Below are positions 15,299 through 25,739 of a stretch of 64,000 nt of DNA, piece after piece; position 1 is the stretch's first letter; the number at the start of each line of letters is the position of its first letter. Both the position numbers and the translations under genes were made by a program. Source of the stretch: Mesorhizobium sp. M1B.F.Ca.ET.045.04.1.1 (GTDB taxonomy: Bacteria; Pseudomonadota; Alphaproteobacteria; Rhizobiales; Rhizobiaceae); the NCBI RefSeq assembly GCF_003952465.1, contig NZ_CP034448.1, forward strand, positions 4,317,001 to 4,381,000, given 5' to 3'. The notes under the pieces were generated by a model, which saw nothing but the letters and a program-made list of their open reading frames with translations, did no database searches and had not been told where the DNA came from.

Positions 15299-17230
15299 AT
15301 GCCTGATGTCATCAAGGTGCGTGCGGCGACCAACAACGAGGTCGCGTTCCTGGCATGGGATATTGATGGGATAATCCCGGGCTGCCTTGGCTTCGAGATC
15401 GTCCGTATTTATCCGGATACCGGCGAGGAGCGTTGCCTGGCATCATGGGTGCCGTTCAAGGGACAGCGCAACCCAAGATGGATTCCCCAGGACACCGGCG
15501 TGTGGCCTGTGCAGAAGACCTTCTGGCGCGATCTTACGCTGCGCCGGCGCCGCGATAGCCTCGACCTAAGGCCGGAGGGTGAGAGGATCGCCTATCGAGT
15601 GCGGCCGGTCGGCGACATGAAACCGGGCCTCGATCCGGTGCCGGTGCGCCCAGACCAGGTCGTCGACGGCAAACCTGCATATGAAGGCGCACCGCGGCCG
15701 CTCGGCTATCTTGGGCAGGGCGCCACGAGCCCACCGATCTTTCTCGGGCAAATGTTCGGCAAGGCCCGTGTCGCCTTCACCAATGGCGTGCTGTCGACGC
15801 AATGGATGTCGCATGCGCTGGCGGAAGCTGGCATCAAGGTCGGGCAGCGCGACAAGATCAGGGCGGAATTGCAGAACCCGGCGAGCAAGATACGGGCCTA
15901 TCTTCATGGCGACGTGCCGGATGTGCTGACCAGCCTGATGAAACGGGCCAAGGCCGAAGGCGGCACCGTCAGGCTTGCGCTTTATGAACTGGGCGACGAC
16001 GAATTGTGCAAGGCGATCACCGACGCCAAGGATTTCGTCGAGGTCATTCTTTCCAATTCAGCCAAGGACCGTCCTTTCGATGCGCCCGAAGACGACAATT
16101 CCGAAGTCTGGGACGCCGGCAATGCCCCGTTCAGAAAGCGGCTGCGTGACGCAGGCGTGCCGCTCACCGACCGGTTGTTCAACAACAACCATATCGGCCA
16201 CAACAAATTCGCCGTTTACCGCGACGCCCAAGGCAAGCCGCAAGCCGTCATGACCGGCAGTACCAACTGGACGTCGACCGGTATTTGCGGACAATCCAAC
16301 AACGCTTTTGTCCGCGACGATCCGGCTATGGCGGAGGTGTTCAACGCCTATTGGGAGCGTATGAAGGCCGACGCCTTTCCGCCGCCGGTCAATGAAGGCG
16401 CGCCCGGTCATGTCGCGCAGACGCAAGGCGCGCCGTTTCGTACGGAAAACCACATACCGAACCCATTGAATGGCGCGACGGCACCGTTGAATGGGCTTAC
16501 CGTGTGGTTCTCGCCGAATGATCCCAAGCGCAACAAGAAGGACATTTCTGTCCTGCCCGTCGACCTCGGCGATGTTTTCGCCCGCATCAAGGCCGCGAAG
16601 GATGCGGTGCTGTTTCTGGTCTTCAATCCCTCGGTGCTCGGCGACAATTCGATCATCGACCACGCGGTCGCGGCAGCCAAGGCCAATCCGAAGCTAATCG
16701 TGCAGGGCGCCATCAGCGATGAAAGCGCCATGCCCAACTACGTCGCGCCGACAAAGGATCCGGTCACCCACAAGTCGAACAAGGACGGCAAGGCACCTTT
16801 CGTCTATCCGGAAAAGGTCTGGGAGTTGCCGAACGTCTCGATCATGCGGGCGGCGAACCTGACCGCCGCCTCGATCGCCAGAGATTTCCAGGCGGAGGTA
16901 CTCACTATCGGCCACGCCATTGTGCACGACAAGATTGTCATCATCGACCCGATGGCAGACAACGCCACCGTGATCACCGGCAGCCACAACCTCGGCTACA
17001 AGGCTTCCTACGAGAACGATGAGAACCTGGTGATCGTGGAGGGCGATAAGACGTTTGCGGCGGCGTATGCGGTGCACATGCTCGACGTATTCGATCACTA
17101 CAAATTCCGCGCCTGGCGCCGGACGATCGGAAAAGGCCCGTCGGACGACGACGGAATAGCGATCGATGACAAGTGGCTTAAACCCTATGTCGACGGCAAG
17201 AAGGGGGCGATCGCCCGGTATTTTCCATAA
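15299..17230 (+). CDS. Phospholipase D-like protein with two HKD motifs
   Basis: 643 residues from ATG 15299, which has AAGGGGG 5-6 bases upstream. Two HKD half-sites are visible: HNKFAVY followed by TGSTNWTSTG in the middle, and HDKIVIIDP followed by TGSHNLGYKAS near the C-terminus. Two HKD motifs in one chain form a complete PLD active site. The first 150 residues form a beta-rich domain of unknown type (NNEVAFLAWDIDG). There is no signal peptide, so it is cytoplasmic. Substrates could be lipid or nucleic acid; PLD-like proteins also occur in defence systems, but no partner gene is seen here. Confidence 0.8.
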   Translation: MPDVIKVRAATNNEVAFLAWDIDGIIPGCLGFEIVRIYPDTGEERCLASWVPFKGQRNPRWIPQDTGVWPVQKTFWRDLTLRRRRDSLDLRPEGERIAYRVRPVGDMKPGLDPVPVRPDQVVDGKPAYEGAPRPLGYLGQGATSPPIFLGQMFGKARVAFTNGVLSTQWMSHALAEAGIKVGQRDKIRAELQNPASKIRAYLHGDVPDVLTSLMKRAKAEGGTVRLALYELGDDELCKAITDAKDFVEVILSNSAKDRPFDAPEDDNSEVWDAGNAPFRKRLRDAGVPLTDRLFNNNHIGHNKFAVYRDAQGKPQAVMTGSTNWTSTGICGQSNNAFVRDDPAMAEVFNAYWERMKADAFPPPVNEGAPGHVAQTQGAPFRTENHIPNPLNGATAPLNGLTVWFSPNDPKRNKKDISVLPVDLGDVFARIKAAKDAVLFLVFNPSVLGDNSIIDHAVAAAKANPKLIVQGAISDESAMPNYVAPTKDPVTHKSNKDGKAPFVYPEKVWELPNVSIMRAANLTAASIARDFQAEVLTIGHAIVHDKIVIIDPMADNATVITGSHNLGYKASYENDENLVIVEGDKTFAAAYAVHMLDVFDHYKFRAWRRTIGKGPSDDDGIAIDDKWLKPYVDGKKGAIARYFP

Positions 17231-17249
17231 GGCGTGGTTGAGACGACGA

Positions 17250-17550
17250 CGCGCAGACCTGTTGCCGCGACGCCGTTCGTCTGGCCGGTGCTCGTGGTCA
17301 TGGGCGCGGTTACGGCGTCTACACCATGGCGCTGATCGAGCTCGGCAGCCGCTTTAAGGGCACGGCTTTGGTCGCCGGCAACGCCGCTTTCGCCTTGATG
17401 TGGGGCGTCGGCGGCGTCGTCGGCCCACCTGGCGCCGGCGCGCTGATGCAGGCGATCGGACCGGTCGGGCTGCCGGCGGTGATCGCCGGGCTCGACGCGC
17501 TGCTTGTGGGTTTCGCATCCTACCGCTCCTTGCAGCGCCGGCGCTCCTGA
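17250..17550 (+). pseudogene. Decayed 3' fragment of an MFS transporter gene
   Basis: In pieces of two frames this stretch translates to ATPFVWPVLVVMGA and then LIELGSRFKGTALVAGNAAF, followed by MWGVGGVVGPP. These match the C-terminal segments ETPLIWPCVFIWGA and IIELGERFAGSPLVAGNAAF of the intact MFS transporter directly downstream. A frameshift lies between the two pieces, near 17315. It is a remnant of a tandem paralogue, or of a partial duplication. Confidence 0.6.
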
Positions 17551-17640
17551 CAGGTATTGGCTGGAGCATGCGCCTTCGCGAGCCGTGGGCCTTACGGCAA
17601 TCGCCGACAACGGCTAAGGCTCCGAGCGATTGGAGCAGGG

Positions 17641-18804
17641 ATGATGGCTCTGGCGAAATCAGAGACCGGCGAGAGGATGCAATGGGCGGCGATCACCGGC
17701 GTGATCGCGACGGTGTCGGTGTTCGCCATCGCGCAGGGGCTCTCCTATCCGCTGCTCAGCTTCATCCTGCAGCGACAGGGCGTGTCGCCGGCCGTGATCG
17801 GCCTGTCGGCGGCGATGACGCCGGTCGGCTTCATCCTGTCCTCGCCGCTGATCCCGGGGCTGGCGCGCCGGTTCGGGGCAGGGCGCACCGCGCTCACTTG
17901 CGCCGTGCTGTCGGCGCTGGTGCTGGCGCTGATCGGCTGGACGCAAGACGTCTATTTCTGGTTTCCGCTGCGCTTCCTGATCGGCGTGGTGACCAATCCA
18001 CTTTATGTGCTCAGCGAAATCTGGGTGATCGCGCTGGCGCCGCCATCGCGGCGCGGGCGCGTCATGGGCATCTATTCGACCATCATCTCGGCGGGTTTCG
18101 CGGCCGGGCCGCTCTGCCTGCTTGCCGTCGGCACCGAGGGCTGGCCGCCCTTCCTGGTTGGTATCCTTGCCTTCCTCTTCTGCGGCGCCTGCCTGGCGGT
18201 CGTGGTCAAACGCCTGCCCAAGGTTGATCAGGCCGGCGAGAACGTTTCAGTGCTGGGCTTCATGCCGCTCGCCTGGCTGCTTCTGTCGGCGGTCGTCGTC
18301 GCAGCCGGTTTCGAGCAGTCGGTGCTGGCGCTGCTTCCCGTCTACGGCACGCATTACGGCATTCCCGAGGCACGCATGTCGGCGCTGCTGTCGGTGATGA
18401 TTGCCGGCAACATCGCCATGCAGGTGCCGCTCGGCCTGCTCGCCGAAAGGCTGACGGCCCGCCTGGTGCGGTTCGGCTGCGTTTCGGTGACGATCCTCGG
18501 CTGCGTGCTGTTGCCGATGCTGATCGAGACGCCGCTGATCTGGCCTTGCGTCTTCATATGGGGCGCGGTGTCCTACGGCATCTACACGACGTCGATCATC
18601 GAGCTCGGCGAGCGTTTTGCGGGCTCGCCGCTGGTCGCCGGCAACGCCGCCTTCTCGCTGATGTGGGGTGTCGGCGGCATCGTCGTGCCGCCGCTCGCCG
18701 GTGGCGTGATGGACGTGATTGGCGCGGCGGGCCTTCCGGTGACGCTCGGCGCGATCTGCGCGGCATTGGCCGTAACGACCGTCTTTCGCAGGCGAGTGGT
18801 GTAG
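17641..18804 (+). CDS. Major facilitator superfamily transporter
   Basis: About 387 residues with 12 predicted hydrophobic segments. It has the MFS-like loop motif GLARRFGAGRTA after helix 2 and a repeat of it in the second half (LLAERLTARLVRFG). It resembles the YcaD-like group. GGAG at 17632-17635 supports ATG 17641 or 17644. The substrate is unknown. The gene follows a decayed copy of its own 3' end. Confidence 0.8.
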   Translation: MMALAKSETGERMQWAAITGVIATVSVFAIAQGLSYPLLSFILQRQGVSPAVIGLSAAMTPVGFILSSPLIPGLARRFGAGRTALTCAVLSALVLALIGWTQDVYFWFPLRFLIGVVTNPLYVLSEIWVIALAPPSRRGRVMGIYSTIISAGFAAGPLCLLAVGTEGWPPFLVGILAFLFCGACLAVVVKRLPKVDQAGENVSVLGFMPLAWLLLSAVVVAAGFEQSVLALLPVYGTHYGIPEARMSALLSVMIAGNIAMQVPLGLLAERLTARLVRFGCVSVTILGCVLLPMLIETPLIWPCVFIWGAVSYGIYTTSIIELGERFAGSPLVAGNAAFSLMWGVGGIVVPPLAGGVMDVIGAAGLPVTLGAICAALAVTTVFRRRVV

Positions 18805-18892
18805 GCTGAGAAGCCGTCGAGCCTGCTCTTGAATGTTCGCTTGACGAACGCGATGTAGGCAGGACCTGCCAGACGAGATCCCGGAGACCTGC

Positions 18893-21001
18893 ATGACCAG
18901 CCCGATGACGAAAACCCAGCCCGAATTGGCGGCCGAGGATCCCTTCCTCTGGCTGGAGGACCGCAACGGCAAGGAAGCGCTCGACTGGGTTCATCGCCAG
19001 AATGCGGTGACGGTCGCCGAATTGCAGGGCGACCCTTCCTATCAGGGCGCGTTCGAAACCGCGCTCGACCTGATGACCGCCGAGGACAATATCCCGGTCG
19101 GTGCGGCGCTCGCCGGCCATGTCTATAATTTCTGGCAGGACAAGACCAATGCGCTCGGCCTGTGGCGGCGCACAACGGTCGCTTCCTACAAGACCGACAA
19201 GCCCGAATGGGAGACGATCATCGATTTCGACCAGCTCTCGGCCAAGGAGGGCGTGAAATGGGTGTTCGGTGGCGCCAGCCGGCTCTATCCCGATTTCGAC
19301 CTCTGCCTGCTCTCCATGTCGCCGGATGGCGGCGACGCCAGCGAGATGCGCGAGTTCGACATCGCGACGAAATCCTTCGTTGAAGACGGTTTTCGCGCTC
19401 CCGCCTCGAAGTCGGGTTTTTCCTGGCTGGACAAGGACACGGTGATCGTCTCGGCCGCGTTCGAGGAGGGCGACAAGACCCAGTCCGGCTACCCGCGCGT
19501 GATCAAGCTCTGGCGGCGCGGCACGAAGCTGGAAGACGCTACGCCGATCTTCGAAGGCGAGAAGCATCACCTTGCGGTCGGCGGCGGTGTCGAGTTCGAT
19601 GGCGACAAGCGGCATGTGCTGCTTGGCAGGACCATCGACTTCTTCACCTCGCACAGCTTCCTGCGGCTGGCATCGGGCGAGAACCGGCGCGTTCCGCTGC
19701 CCGACGACGCCACCGACACGGCGGTCTTCAAGGGACAGCTCGTTTTCGGCGTGCGCAGTCCGTGGACGGCGCCCGACGGCACACCCTGCCTGCCCGACGG
19801 GCTCTACTCCGTGGATTTCGACCGCTGGATCGAAAATGGCACGTTCGGACCTTTGGAAACTCTATTGGAGCCGGCCCATCGCGTTTCGATCGCTGGGCTC
19901 GCCAGGACGCAGGACCGGCTGTTTATCAACCTGATGGACAATGTGCGCGGCAAGGTCGTCGTTTGCGATCGCACCGACAAGGGCTGGTCGCTGAAGCCGG
20001 TCGGCCTGCCCGGCAACGGCAATGTCGGCATCAGCCATGCCGAGCATTTCGGCGCAAGCGTCTCATTCTCCTTCACCGATTTCCTGACGCCGAGCTCGAT
20101 CATCTGGTCGGACGACGATGGCGAGATGCTTCAAACGGTGAAATCGCAGCCGGCGCGCTTCGATGCCTCGCCTTACATTTCGGAGCAGTTCGAGGCGCGC
20201 TCGAGGGACGGTACGATGATCCCGTATTTCGTGGTGCGGCGCCGGGACCAGACGGGGCCGGCGCCGGCGCTGCTTTACGGCTACGGCGGCTTCGAAGTGC
20301 CGCTCTTGCCCGGCTATGCCGGCATCCGCGGCAGGCTCTGGCTGGACAAGGGCAACGCCTATGTGCAGGCCAATATCCGCGGCGGCGGTGAGTTCGGTCC
20401 GGCCTGGCATCAGGCGGCGCTAAAGGGCAAGCGCCAGAAGGCTTTCGACGATTTCGCCGCGGTGGCGGAGGATGTGGTCAGGCGCGGCATCACGACGGCG
20501 GCGCAACTCGGCATACAAGGCGGCTCGAATGGCGGCTTGCTCACCGGTGTGTCGTTGACACAGCGGCCGGACCTTTTCGGAGCCGTCATCATCGACGTGC
20601 CGCTGCTCGACATGCTGCGCTACACCGAATTGCCGCCCGGCGCCTCGTGGATTGCCGAATATGGCGACCCGTCGAAGCCGGAGGAGGCGGCTTGGCTCGG
20701 CGTCTATTCGCCCTATCAGCATGTCGCGGCGGATGCCGTCTATCCGCCCGTGCTCCTGATGACCTCGACCGCCGACGACCGCGTCCATCCCGGCCATGCG
20801 CGCAAGATGGCGGCGCGGCTGCAGGCCGCCGGTCACGGCAGGACGATGTTCTTCGAGGAAACCGAAGGAGGACATGGCGGACGCGGCGACCGCCGCCCGC
20901 AGGCGGTGCAAACGGCGATGCGCTATGTCTTTCTGCAGCGGGCGCTGAGCACCGAACCGAAAAGTGGAAGCCGGTTTTCGGAAAATCCGGTGCTCGACTG
21001 A
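18893..21001 (+). CDS. S9A prolyl oligopeptidase family serine peptidase
   Basis: 702 residues: an N-terminal seven-bladed propeller (about residues 15-420), then an alpha/beta-hydrolase domain. The catalytic triad is visible as Ser in GGSNGG (near 544), Asp in TADDRVHP (near 626) and His in GGHGG (near 661). Family members cleave short peptides after proline or basic residues in the cytoplasm or periplasm; no signal peptide is seen. The final 18 residues (from ALSTEPKSG) are encoded by a palindromic intergenic repeat that overlaps the 3' end, so the tail is probably not part of the fold. Confidence 0.85.
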   Translation: MTSPMTKTQPELAAEDPFLWLEDRNGKEALDWVHRQNAVTVAELQGDPSYQGAFETALDLMTAEDNIPVGAALAGHVYNFWQDKTNALGLWRRTTVASYKTDKPEWETIIDFDQLSAKEGVKWVFGGASRLYPDFDLCLLSMSPDGGDASEMREFDIATKSFVEDGFRAPASKSGFSWLDKDTVIVSAAFEEGDKTQSGYPRVIKLWRRGTKLEDATPIFEGEKHHLAVGGGVEFDGDKRHVLLGRTIDFFTSHSFLRLASGENRRVPLPDDATDTAVFKGQLVFGVRSPWTAPDGTPCLPDGLYSVDFDRWIENGTFGPLETLLEPAHRVSIAGLARTQDRLFINLMDNVRGKVVVCDRTDKGWSLKPVGLPGNGNVGISHAEHFGASVSFSFTDFLTPSSIIWSDDDGEMLQTVKSQPARFDASPYISEQFEARSRDGTMIPYFVVRRRDQTGPAPALLYGYGGFEVPLLPGYAGIRGRLWLDKGNAYVQANIRGGGEFGPAWHQAALKGKRQKAFDDFAAVAEDVVRRGITTAAQLGIQGGSNGGLLTGVSLTQRPDLFGAVIIDVPLLDMLRYTELPPGASWIAEYGDPSKPEEAAWLGVYSPYQHVAADAVYPPVLLMTSTADDRVHPGHARKMAARLQAAGHGRTMFFEETEGGHGGRGDRRPQAVQTAMRYVFLQRALSTEPKSGSRFSENPVLD
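20947..20995. repeat. Rhizobial intergenic palindrome (CCGAAAA...TTTTCGG type), copy 1
   Basis: GAGCACCG and CGGTGCTC are inverted ends around CCGAAAAGTGG and CCGGTTTTCGG. This copy lies inside the coding sequence of the S9 peptidase and encodes its C-terminal tail. Related copies are at 29769, 40574, 45417 and 45959. Confidence 0.7.
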
Positions 21002-21051
21002 AAACCCGGTACAGCTTGAATTCGTGGCCATGGGCGGCTTAATGTGCTGCC

Positions 21052-21174
21052 ATGGTTCGCATCAGCACATCAGGCGCCTTCGGGGTCGCGGTGACGCCGT
21101 CACCGCGCACGCTGCGTGCCGAGCTTTTGCGGCTGTGCGCCCGCATCGGCTATTCGCCGCCCGCCTTCCTCTGA
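21052..21174 (+). CDS. Possible 40-residue small protein
   Basis: ATG 21052 to TGA 21172-21174 with G/C-rich third positions and an amphipathic core (TLRAELLRLCARIGY). No ribosome binding site stands out and I do not recognise it. It could equally be a gene remnant upstream of the aminotransferase. Confidence 0.25.
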   Translation: MVRISTSGAFGVAVTPSPRTLRAELLRLCARIGYSPPAFL

Positions 21175-21225
21175 CGAATCCGCCCCGGCAGCTGCCGGAT
21201 TGATTCAAGAGGAAAGATCAAACCT

Positions 21226-22605
21226 ATGACTTATCAGAACTATTCGCTGAAGCAGCTTCAGCAGATCGATGCCGCGCATCACCTTCATCCCTTCACCGAC
21301 CACAAGGAACTGCGCGAGGCAGGCTCGCGCATCATCACCCGCGCCGATGGCCCGTTCATCTACGATTCGGAAGGATCGGAGATCCTCGACGGCATGGCGG
21401 GCCTGTGGTGCGTCAATGTCGGCTACGGCCGCGACGAGCTGGCGGACGCCGCTTATGCGCAGATGAAGGAACTGCCTTACTACAATTCCTTCTTCAAATG
21501 CTCGACGCCGACGCCGGTGCTGTTGTCGAAGAAGCTGGCCGAACTGGCGCCCAAGCATGTCGGCCAGGTCTTCTACGGCTCGTCCGGTTCGGAGGCCAAC
21601 GACACGGCGCTGCGGCTCGTTCGCCACTATTGGGCGCTCGAAGGCAAGCCGGAGAAGAACCGCATCATCTCGCGCAAGATGGGCTATCACGGCTCGACGA
21701 TCGCCGGCACCTCGCTCGGCGGCATGGAGCCGATGCATAAGCAGCTCGGCGGCGCCGTGCCCAACATCGTCCATGTGATGATGCCCTATGCCTATGAGCT
21801 CGCGCTGCCCGGCGAAAGCGACCATGATTTCGGCGTCCGCGCGGCCAAGGCGGTGGAGGACGCGATCCTCGAAGCCGGCGCCGACAAAGTCGCCGCCTTC
21901 ATCGGCGAGCCGGTGATGGGCGCGGGCGGAGTGAAGATCCCACCGATGAGCTATTGGCCGGAGGTGCAGCGCATCTGCCGCAAATACGATGTGCTCTTGA
22001 TGCTCGACGAGGTCATCACCGGCTATGGCCGCACCGGCGAATGGTTCGCAGCGCAGACGTTCGATGTAGAGCCCGACGCCATCACCACGGCCAAGGCGCT
22101 GACCTCTGGCTACCAGCCGCTATCGGCGCTGCTGGTCGGCGACCGCATCAGCAAGACGCTGGTCGAGAAGGGCGGCGAGTTCTATCACGGCTACACCTAT
22201 TCCGGTCATCCGGTGGCATGCGCGGTGGCGCTGAAGAACCTCGAGATCATCGAGCGGGAGGGCCTGGTCGAGCGCGTCAGGACCGACACCGGTCCCTATT
22301 TCGCGCAGGCGCTGCAGGAGCGCATCGCCGGCCACAGGCTGGTCGGCGAGGTGCGCTCGATCGGCTTGATGGGGGCGATCGAGATCGTCAAGGACAAGGC
22401 GACCAAGGAACGCTTCTTGCCGTCGGGCAGTGCCGCCGTCATCGTGCGCGACCATGCGATCGCGCAAGGCATGATGCTGCGCGCGACCGGCGACACGATG
22501 ATCCTGTCGCCGCCGCTGATCTGGACGCGCGGCACGATCGACATGGCCTGCGAGCGCATCGCCAAGGCGCTCGATCTTGCCGAGGCGGACCTACGCAAGC
22601 GCTGA
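21226..22605 (+). CDS. Class III pyridoxal-phosphate aminotransferase (omega-amino acid--pyruvate type)
   Basis: 459 residues with the class III aminotransferase layout: GLWCVNVGYG and FYGSSGSEANDTALRL near the N-terminus, LLMLDEVITGYGRTG, and the PLP-binding lysine in TTAKALTSGYQPLSA (near 289). Relatives move amino groups from putrescine, beta-alanine or taurine-like omega-amines to pyruvate. The exact donor cannot be read off. GabD at 49.7 kb could oxidise an aldehyde product such as succinate semialdehyde, but the genes are far apart. RBS AAGAGGAAAG precedes ATG 21226. Confidence 0.85.
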   Translation: MTYQNYSLKQLQQIDAAHHLHPFTDHKELREAGSRIITRADGPFIYDSEGSEILDGMAGLWCVNVGYGRDELADAAYAQMKELPYYNSFFKCSTPTPVLLSKKLAELAPKHVGQVFYGSSGSEANDTALRLVRHYWALEGKPEKNRIISRKMGYHGSTIAGTSLGGMEPMHKQLGGAVPNIVHVMMPYAYELALPGESDHDFGVRAAKAVEDAILEAGADKVAAFIGEPVMGAGGVKIPPMSYWPEVQRICRKYDVLLMLDEVITGYGRTGEWFAAQTFDVEPDAITTAKALTSGYQPLSALLVGDRISKTLVEKGGEFYHGYTYSGHPVACAVALKNLEIIEREGLVERVRTDTGPYFAQALQERIAGHRLVGEVRSIGLMGAIEIVKDKATKERFLPSGSAAVIVRDHAIAQGMMLRATGDTMILSPPLIWTRGTIDMACERIAKALDLAEADLRKR

Positions 22606-22766
22606 GCGAGGCGACCCTGGCATCTAGGGGGCGAAGGAGCGTTGCGGAATGATATCCGTAGCGATCCTGCGCGCCCCCCTCTGTCCTGTCGGCGACTCTA
22701 TGCCATCGCGGCAAACTGACCGAGCGGCGTTATCAACGATGTCTGCGAGAAAGAGTGCGTAAACGC

Positions 22767-22793
22767 AAAAACCGCGCCCCAACGGGAACGCGG
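22767..22793 (-). terminator. Intrinsic terminator of the candidate RNA
   Basis: On the minus strand CCGCG pairs with CGCGG, with an inner CCC/GGG, and TTTTT follows at 22771-22767. It terminates minus-strand transcripts only. Confidence 0.65.
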
Positions 22794-22920
22794 CTTTGCC
22801 AGATACGCATGGCGCTTCGCTACGAGAGACTTGCGAAACTTACGGGCTCCGGCACGCGAGACCTAATCCGGAGCGCCGGGCGGTTGCGATGTCCGCCTCG
22901 CAGCCCGTTTTAAAGACACA
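22767..22920 (-). ncRNA. Candidate structured small RNA with terminator
   Basis: This lies in a 408-base gene-free stretch (22606-23013). Read on the minus strand there are nested pairings: ACGGGCT/AGCCCGT (22902-22908 with 22842-22848) enclosing GGCGG/CCGCC (22893-22897 with 22879-22883) and CTCCGG/CCGGAG (22868-22873 with 22847-22852), a three-way junction. Next come TTCGC/GCGAA (22833-22837 with 22816-22820) and a terminator, CCGCG...CGCGG then TTTTT at 22793-22767. The layout fits a folded RNA of about 150 bases. No known Rfam family is recognised and the 5' end is a guess. It could also be the 3' UTR of mmsB. Confidence 0.45.
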
Positions 22921-23013
22921 TCGTTACCGGTGGGTTATCGAGAACTTAAGCAAATCTAAATTTGCCGGCTTTGTGTCGAAAAAATCCGCTGATAAACCTG
23001 TGAAAGCAATGAT

Positions 23014-23898
23014 TTAGCTTTTGTCGCCGCGCAGGAAATTAATAATGCCGGAAAAATCGACACCGGCATTCCCTTGCGCATTGAACAGCGCGTAGAGCTG
23101 CGTCGCCTCGGCGCCGAGAGGCGTGACGGCGCCGGCGCTTTGCGCGGCTTCCTGCGACAGTTTCAGGTCCTTCAGCATCAGCGCTGCGGCAAAGCCTGGC
23201 TTGTAGTCGCGGTTTGCAGGAGATGCCGGAACAGGACCGGGCACGGGGCAATAAGTGGTGAGCGACCAGCACTGGCCGGAGGAGGTGGAAGCCACGTCGA
23301 ACAGCGCCTGGTGCGACAAGCCAAGCTTTTCAGCCAGCACGAAGGCTTCAGCGACACCGATCATCGAGATGCCAAGAATCATGTTGTTGCAGATCTTGGC
23401 GGCCTGACCGGCGCCGTCGCCGCCGCAATGGACAATGCGGCCGCCCATCGGCTTCAGGATCGGTTCGGCGGCGGCAAAAGCCGCGTCCGAGCCGCCGGCC
23501 ATGAAGGTCAGCGTGCCGGCCGCAGCACCGCCAGTGCCGCCGGAGACCGGAGCGTCGATCGAGGGCAGGTTATGCCGGGCGGCAATAGCATGCGCCTTGC
23601 GCGCCGATTCGACATCGATGGTCGAGGAATCGATGAGCAACGCGCCTTTCTTCGCCTTGGGCGCGATGTCCTCGTAAACCGACAGCACATGCTTGCCGGC
23701 AGGCAGCATGGTGATCACCACATCGGCATCCTTCACTGCGGCGACGGCATTGGCCATGACGGTGACGCCATGCTCTTTCGCAATAGTCAGGTTCTCTGGA
23801 ACTAGATCGAAGCCGTTAACAACGTGCCCCGCCTTTACGAGATTGGCAGCCATCGGATTGCCCATGTTGCCCAGGCCGATGAAGGCGATCGTCGTCAT
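23014..23898 (-). CDS. mmsB: 3-hydroxyisobutyrate dehydrogenase
   Basis: A 294-residue NAD-dependent beta-hydroxyacid dehydrogenase of valine catabolism, oxidising 3-hydroxyisobutyrate to methylmalonate semialdehyde. Family motifs are in order: N-terminal FIGLGNMGNPMAANLVKAGH, substrate-binding DAPVSGGTGGAAAGTL, and the catalytic-Lys helix GAGQAAKICNNMILGI; KDLKLSQEAA follows near the C-terminus. It is on the same strand as the acyl-CoA dehydrogenase at 24.4-25.6 kb, which catalyses an earlier step. The two are now separated by the S23 cassette and its left heptamer array, which ends 21 bases before the mmsB ATG. The array may therefore affect mmsB translation. Confidence 0.9.
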   Translation of the reverse strand: MTTIAFIGLGNMGNPMAANLVKAGHVVNGFDLVPENLTIAKEHGVTVMANAVAAVKDADVVITMLPAGKHVLSVYEDIAPKAKKGALLIDSSTIDVESARKAHAIAARHNLPSIDAPVSGGTGGAAAGTLTFMAGGSDAAFAAAEPILKPMGGRIVHCGGDGAGQAAKICNNMILGISMIGVAEAFVLAEKLGLSHQALFDVASTSSGQCWSLTTYCPVPGPVPASPANRDYKPGFAAALMLKDLKLSQEAAQSAGAVTPLGAEATQLYALFNAQGNAGVDFSGIINFLRGDKS

Positions 23899-23918
23899 AG
23901 TAGTACTCCGTGATTTGG

Positions 23919-23968
<50 letters not shown>

Positions 23969-23972
23969 GGGT

Positions 23973-24341
23973 CTATTCAGGTGCGAGTTTGATAATAAGC
24001 TGGCGAAGCATTTTTCCGATGGCTTCTGTGGCTGACAGCATATGATGGACCTCATTACGAGTGGCCAGGCCGATGCGTTCAGCGATCTGGAGATGCGTCT
24101 CAAGCTCCTTTAGAGAGCCTTGGGCTATCCTGAGAAACTGTTGGTAAGAGCCGGTGTTGTCTCGGCCGTAACCTTCCGCAATGTTTGCAGGGATAGACGT
24201 GGCTGAGCGGCGAACTTGGCTGGTCAGCCCATACAATTCCTCTTTTGGCCATGCCTTGGTCAAGGAGTAGGTCGCGACAGCCAAATCCATGGCCTGCTGC
24301 CAGACGATCAAATCCTTGTACGAGTTGATCTTGCCGGTCAT
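23973..24341 (-). CDS. Four-helix-bundle protein of the 23S rRNA intervening-sequence (S23) family
   Basis: 122 residues with the family pattern: YKDLIVWQQAMDLAVATY, YGLTSQVRRSATSIPANIAE, GYGRDNTGSYQQFLRIAQGS and LKELETHLQIAERIGL. Relatives occur inside excised 23S rRNA insertions and as Avd proteins of diversity-generating retroelements; they are basic nucleic-acid-binding bundles. Here it is neither in rRNA nor near a reverse transcriptase. It lies between acd and mmsB on the same strand. The SD-like AGGGAA before ATG 24341 overlaps the edge of the right heptamer array. Base composition is visibly less G+C-rich than its neighbours, consistent with acquisition. Confidence 0.88.
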   Translation of the reverse strand: MTGKINSYKDLIVWQQAMDLAVATYSLTKAWPKEELYGLTSQVRRSATSIPANIAEGYGRDNTGSYQQFLRIAQGSLKELETHLQIAERIGLATRNEVHHMLSATEAIGKMLRQLIIKLAPE

Positions 24342-24346
24342 CTTTC

Positions 24347-25601
<1,255 letters not shown>

Positions 25602-25739
25602 GGCGTGCTCCCTGTCGCTTCAGGCCTTGTGGCCTGTCGTTTTTGGCTTTGCGCAACAATCAATCTAGACCAATGATGCCGCCGCGCAACCCGGCCGCCC
25701 GCGGACCGGCTGTGCGTGGATTGATCAACGGAGCCGTGC

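Noticed and set aside
22796..23017. 73-codon plus-strand frame in the gene-free stretch before mmsB
   Set aside because: No ribosome binding site and mixed codon use; the same bases are better explained by the structured RNA on the other strand.
23973..24341. S23 gene as part of a 23S rRNA intervening sequence or diversity-generating retroelement
   Set aside because: No rRNA sequence, reverse transcriptase, template or variable repeat is in the window.
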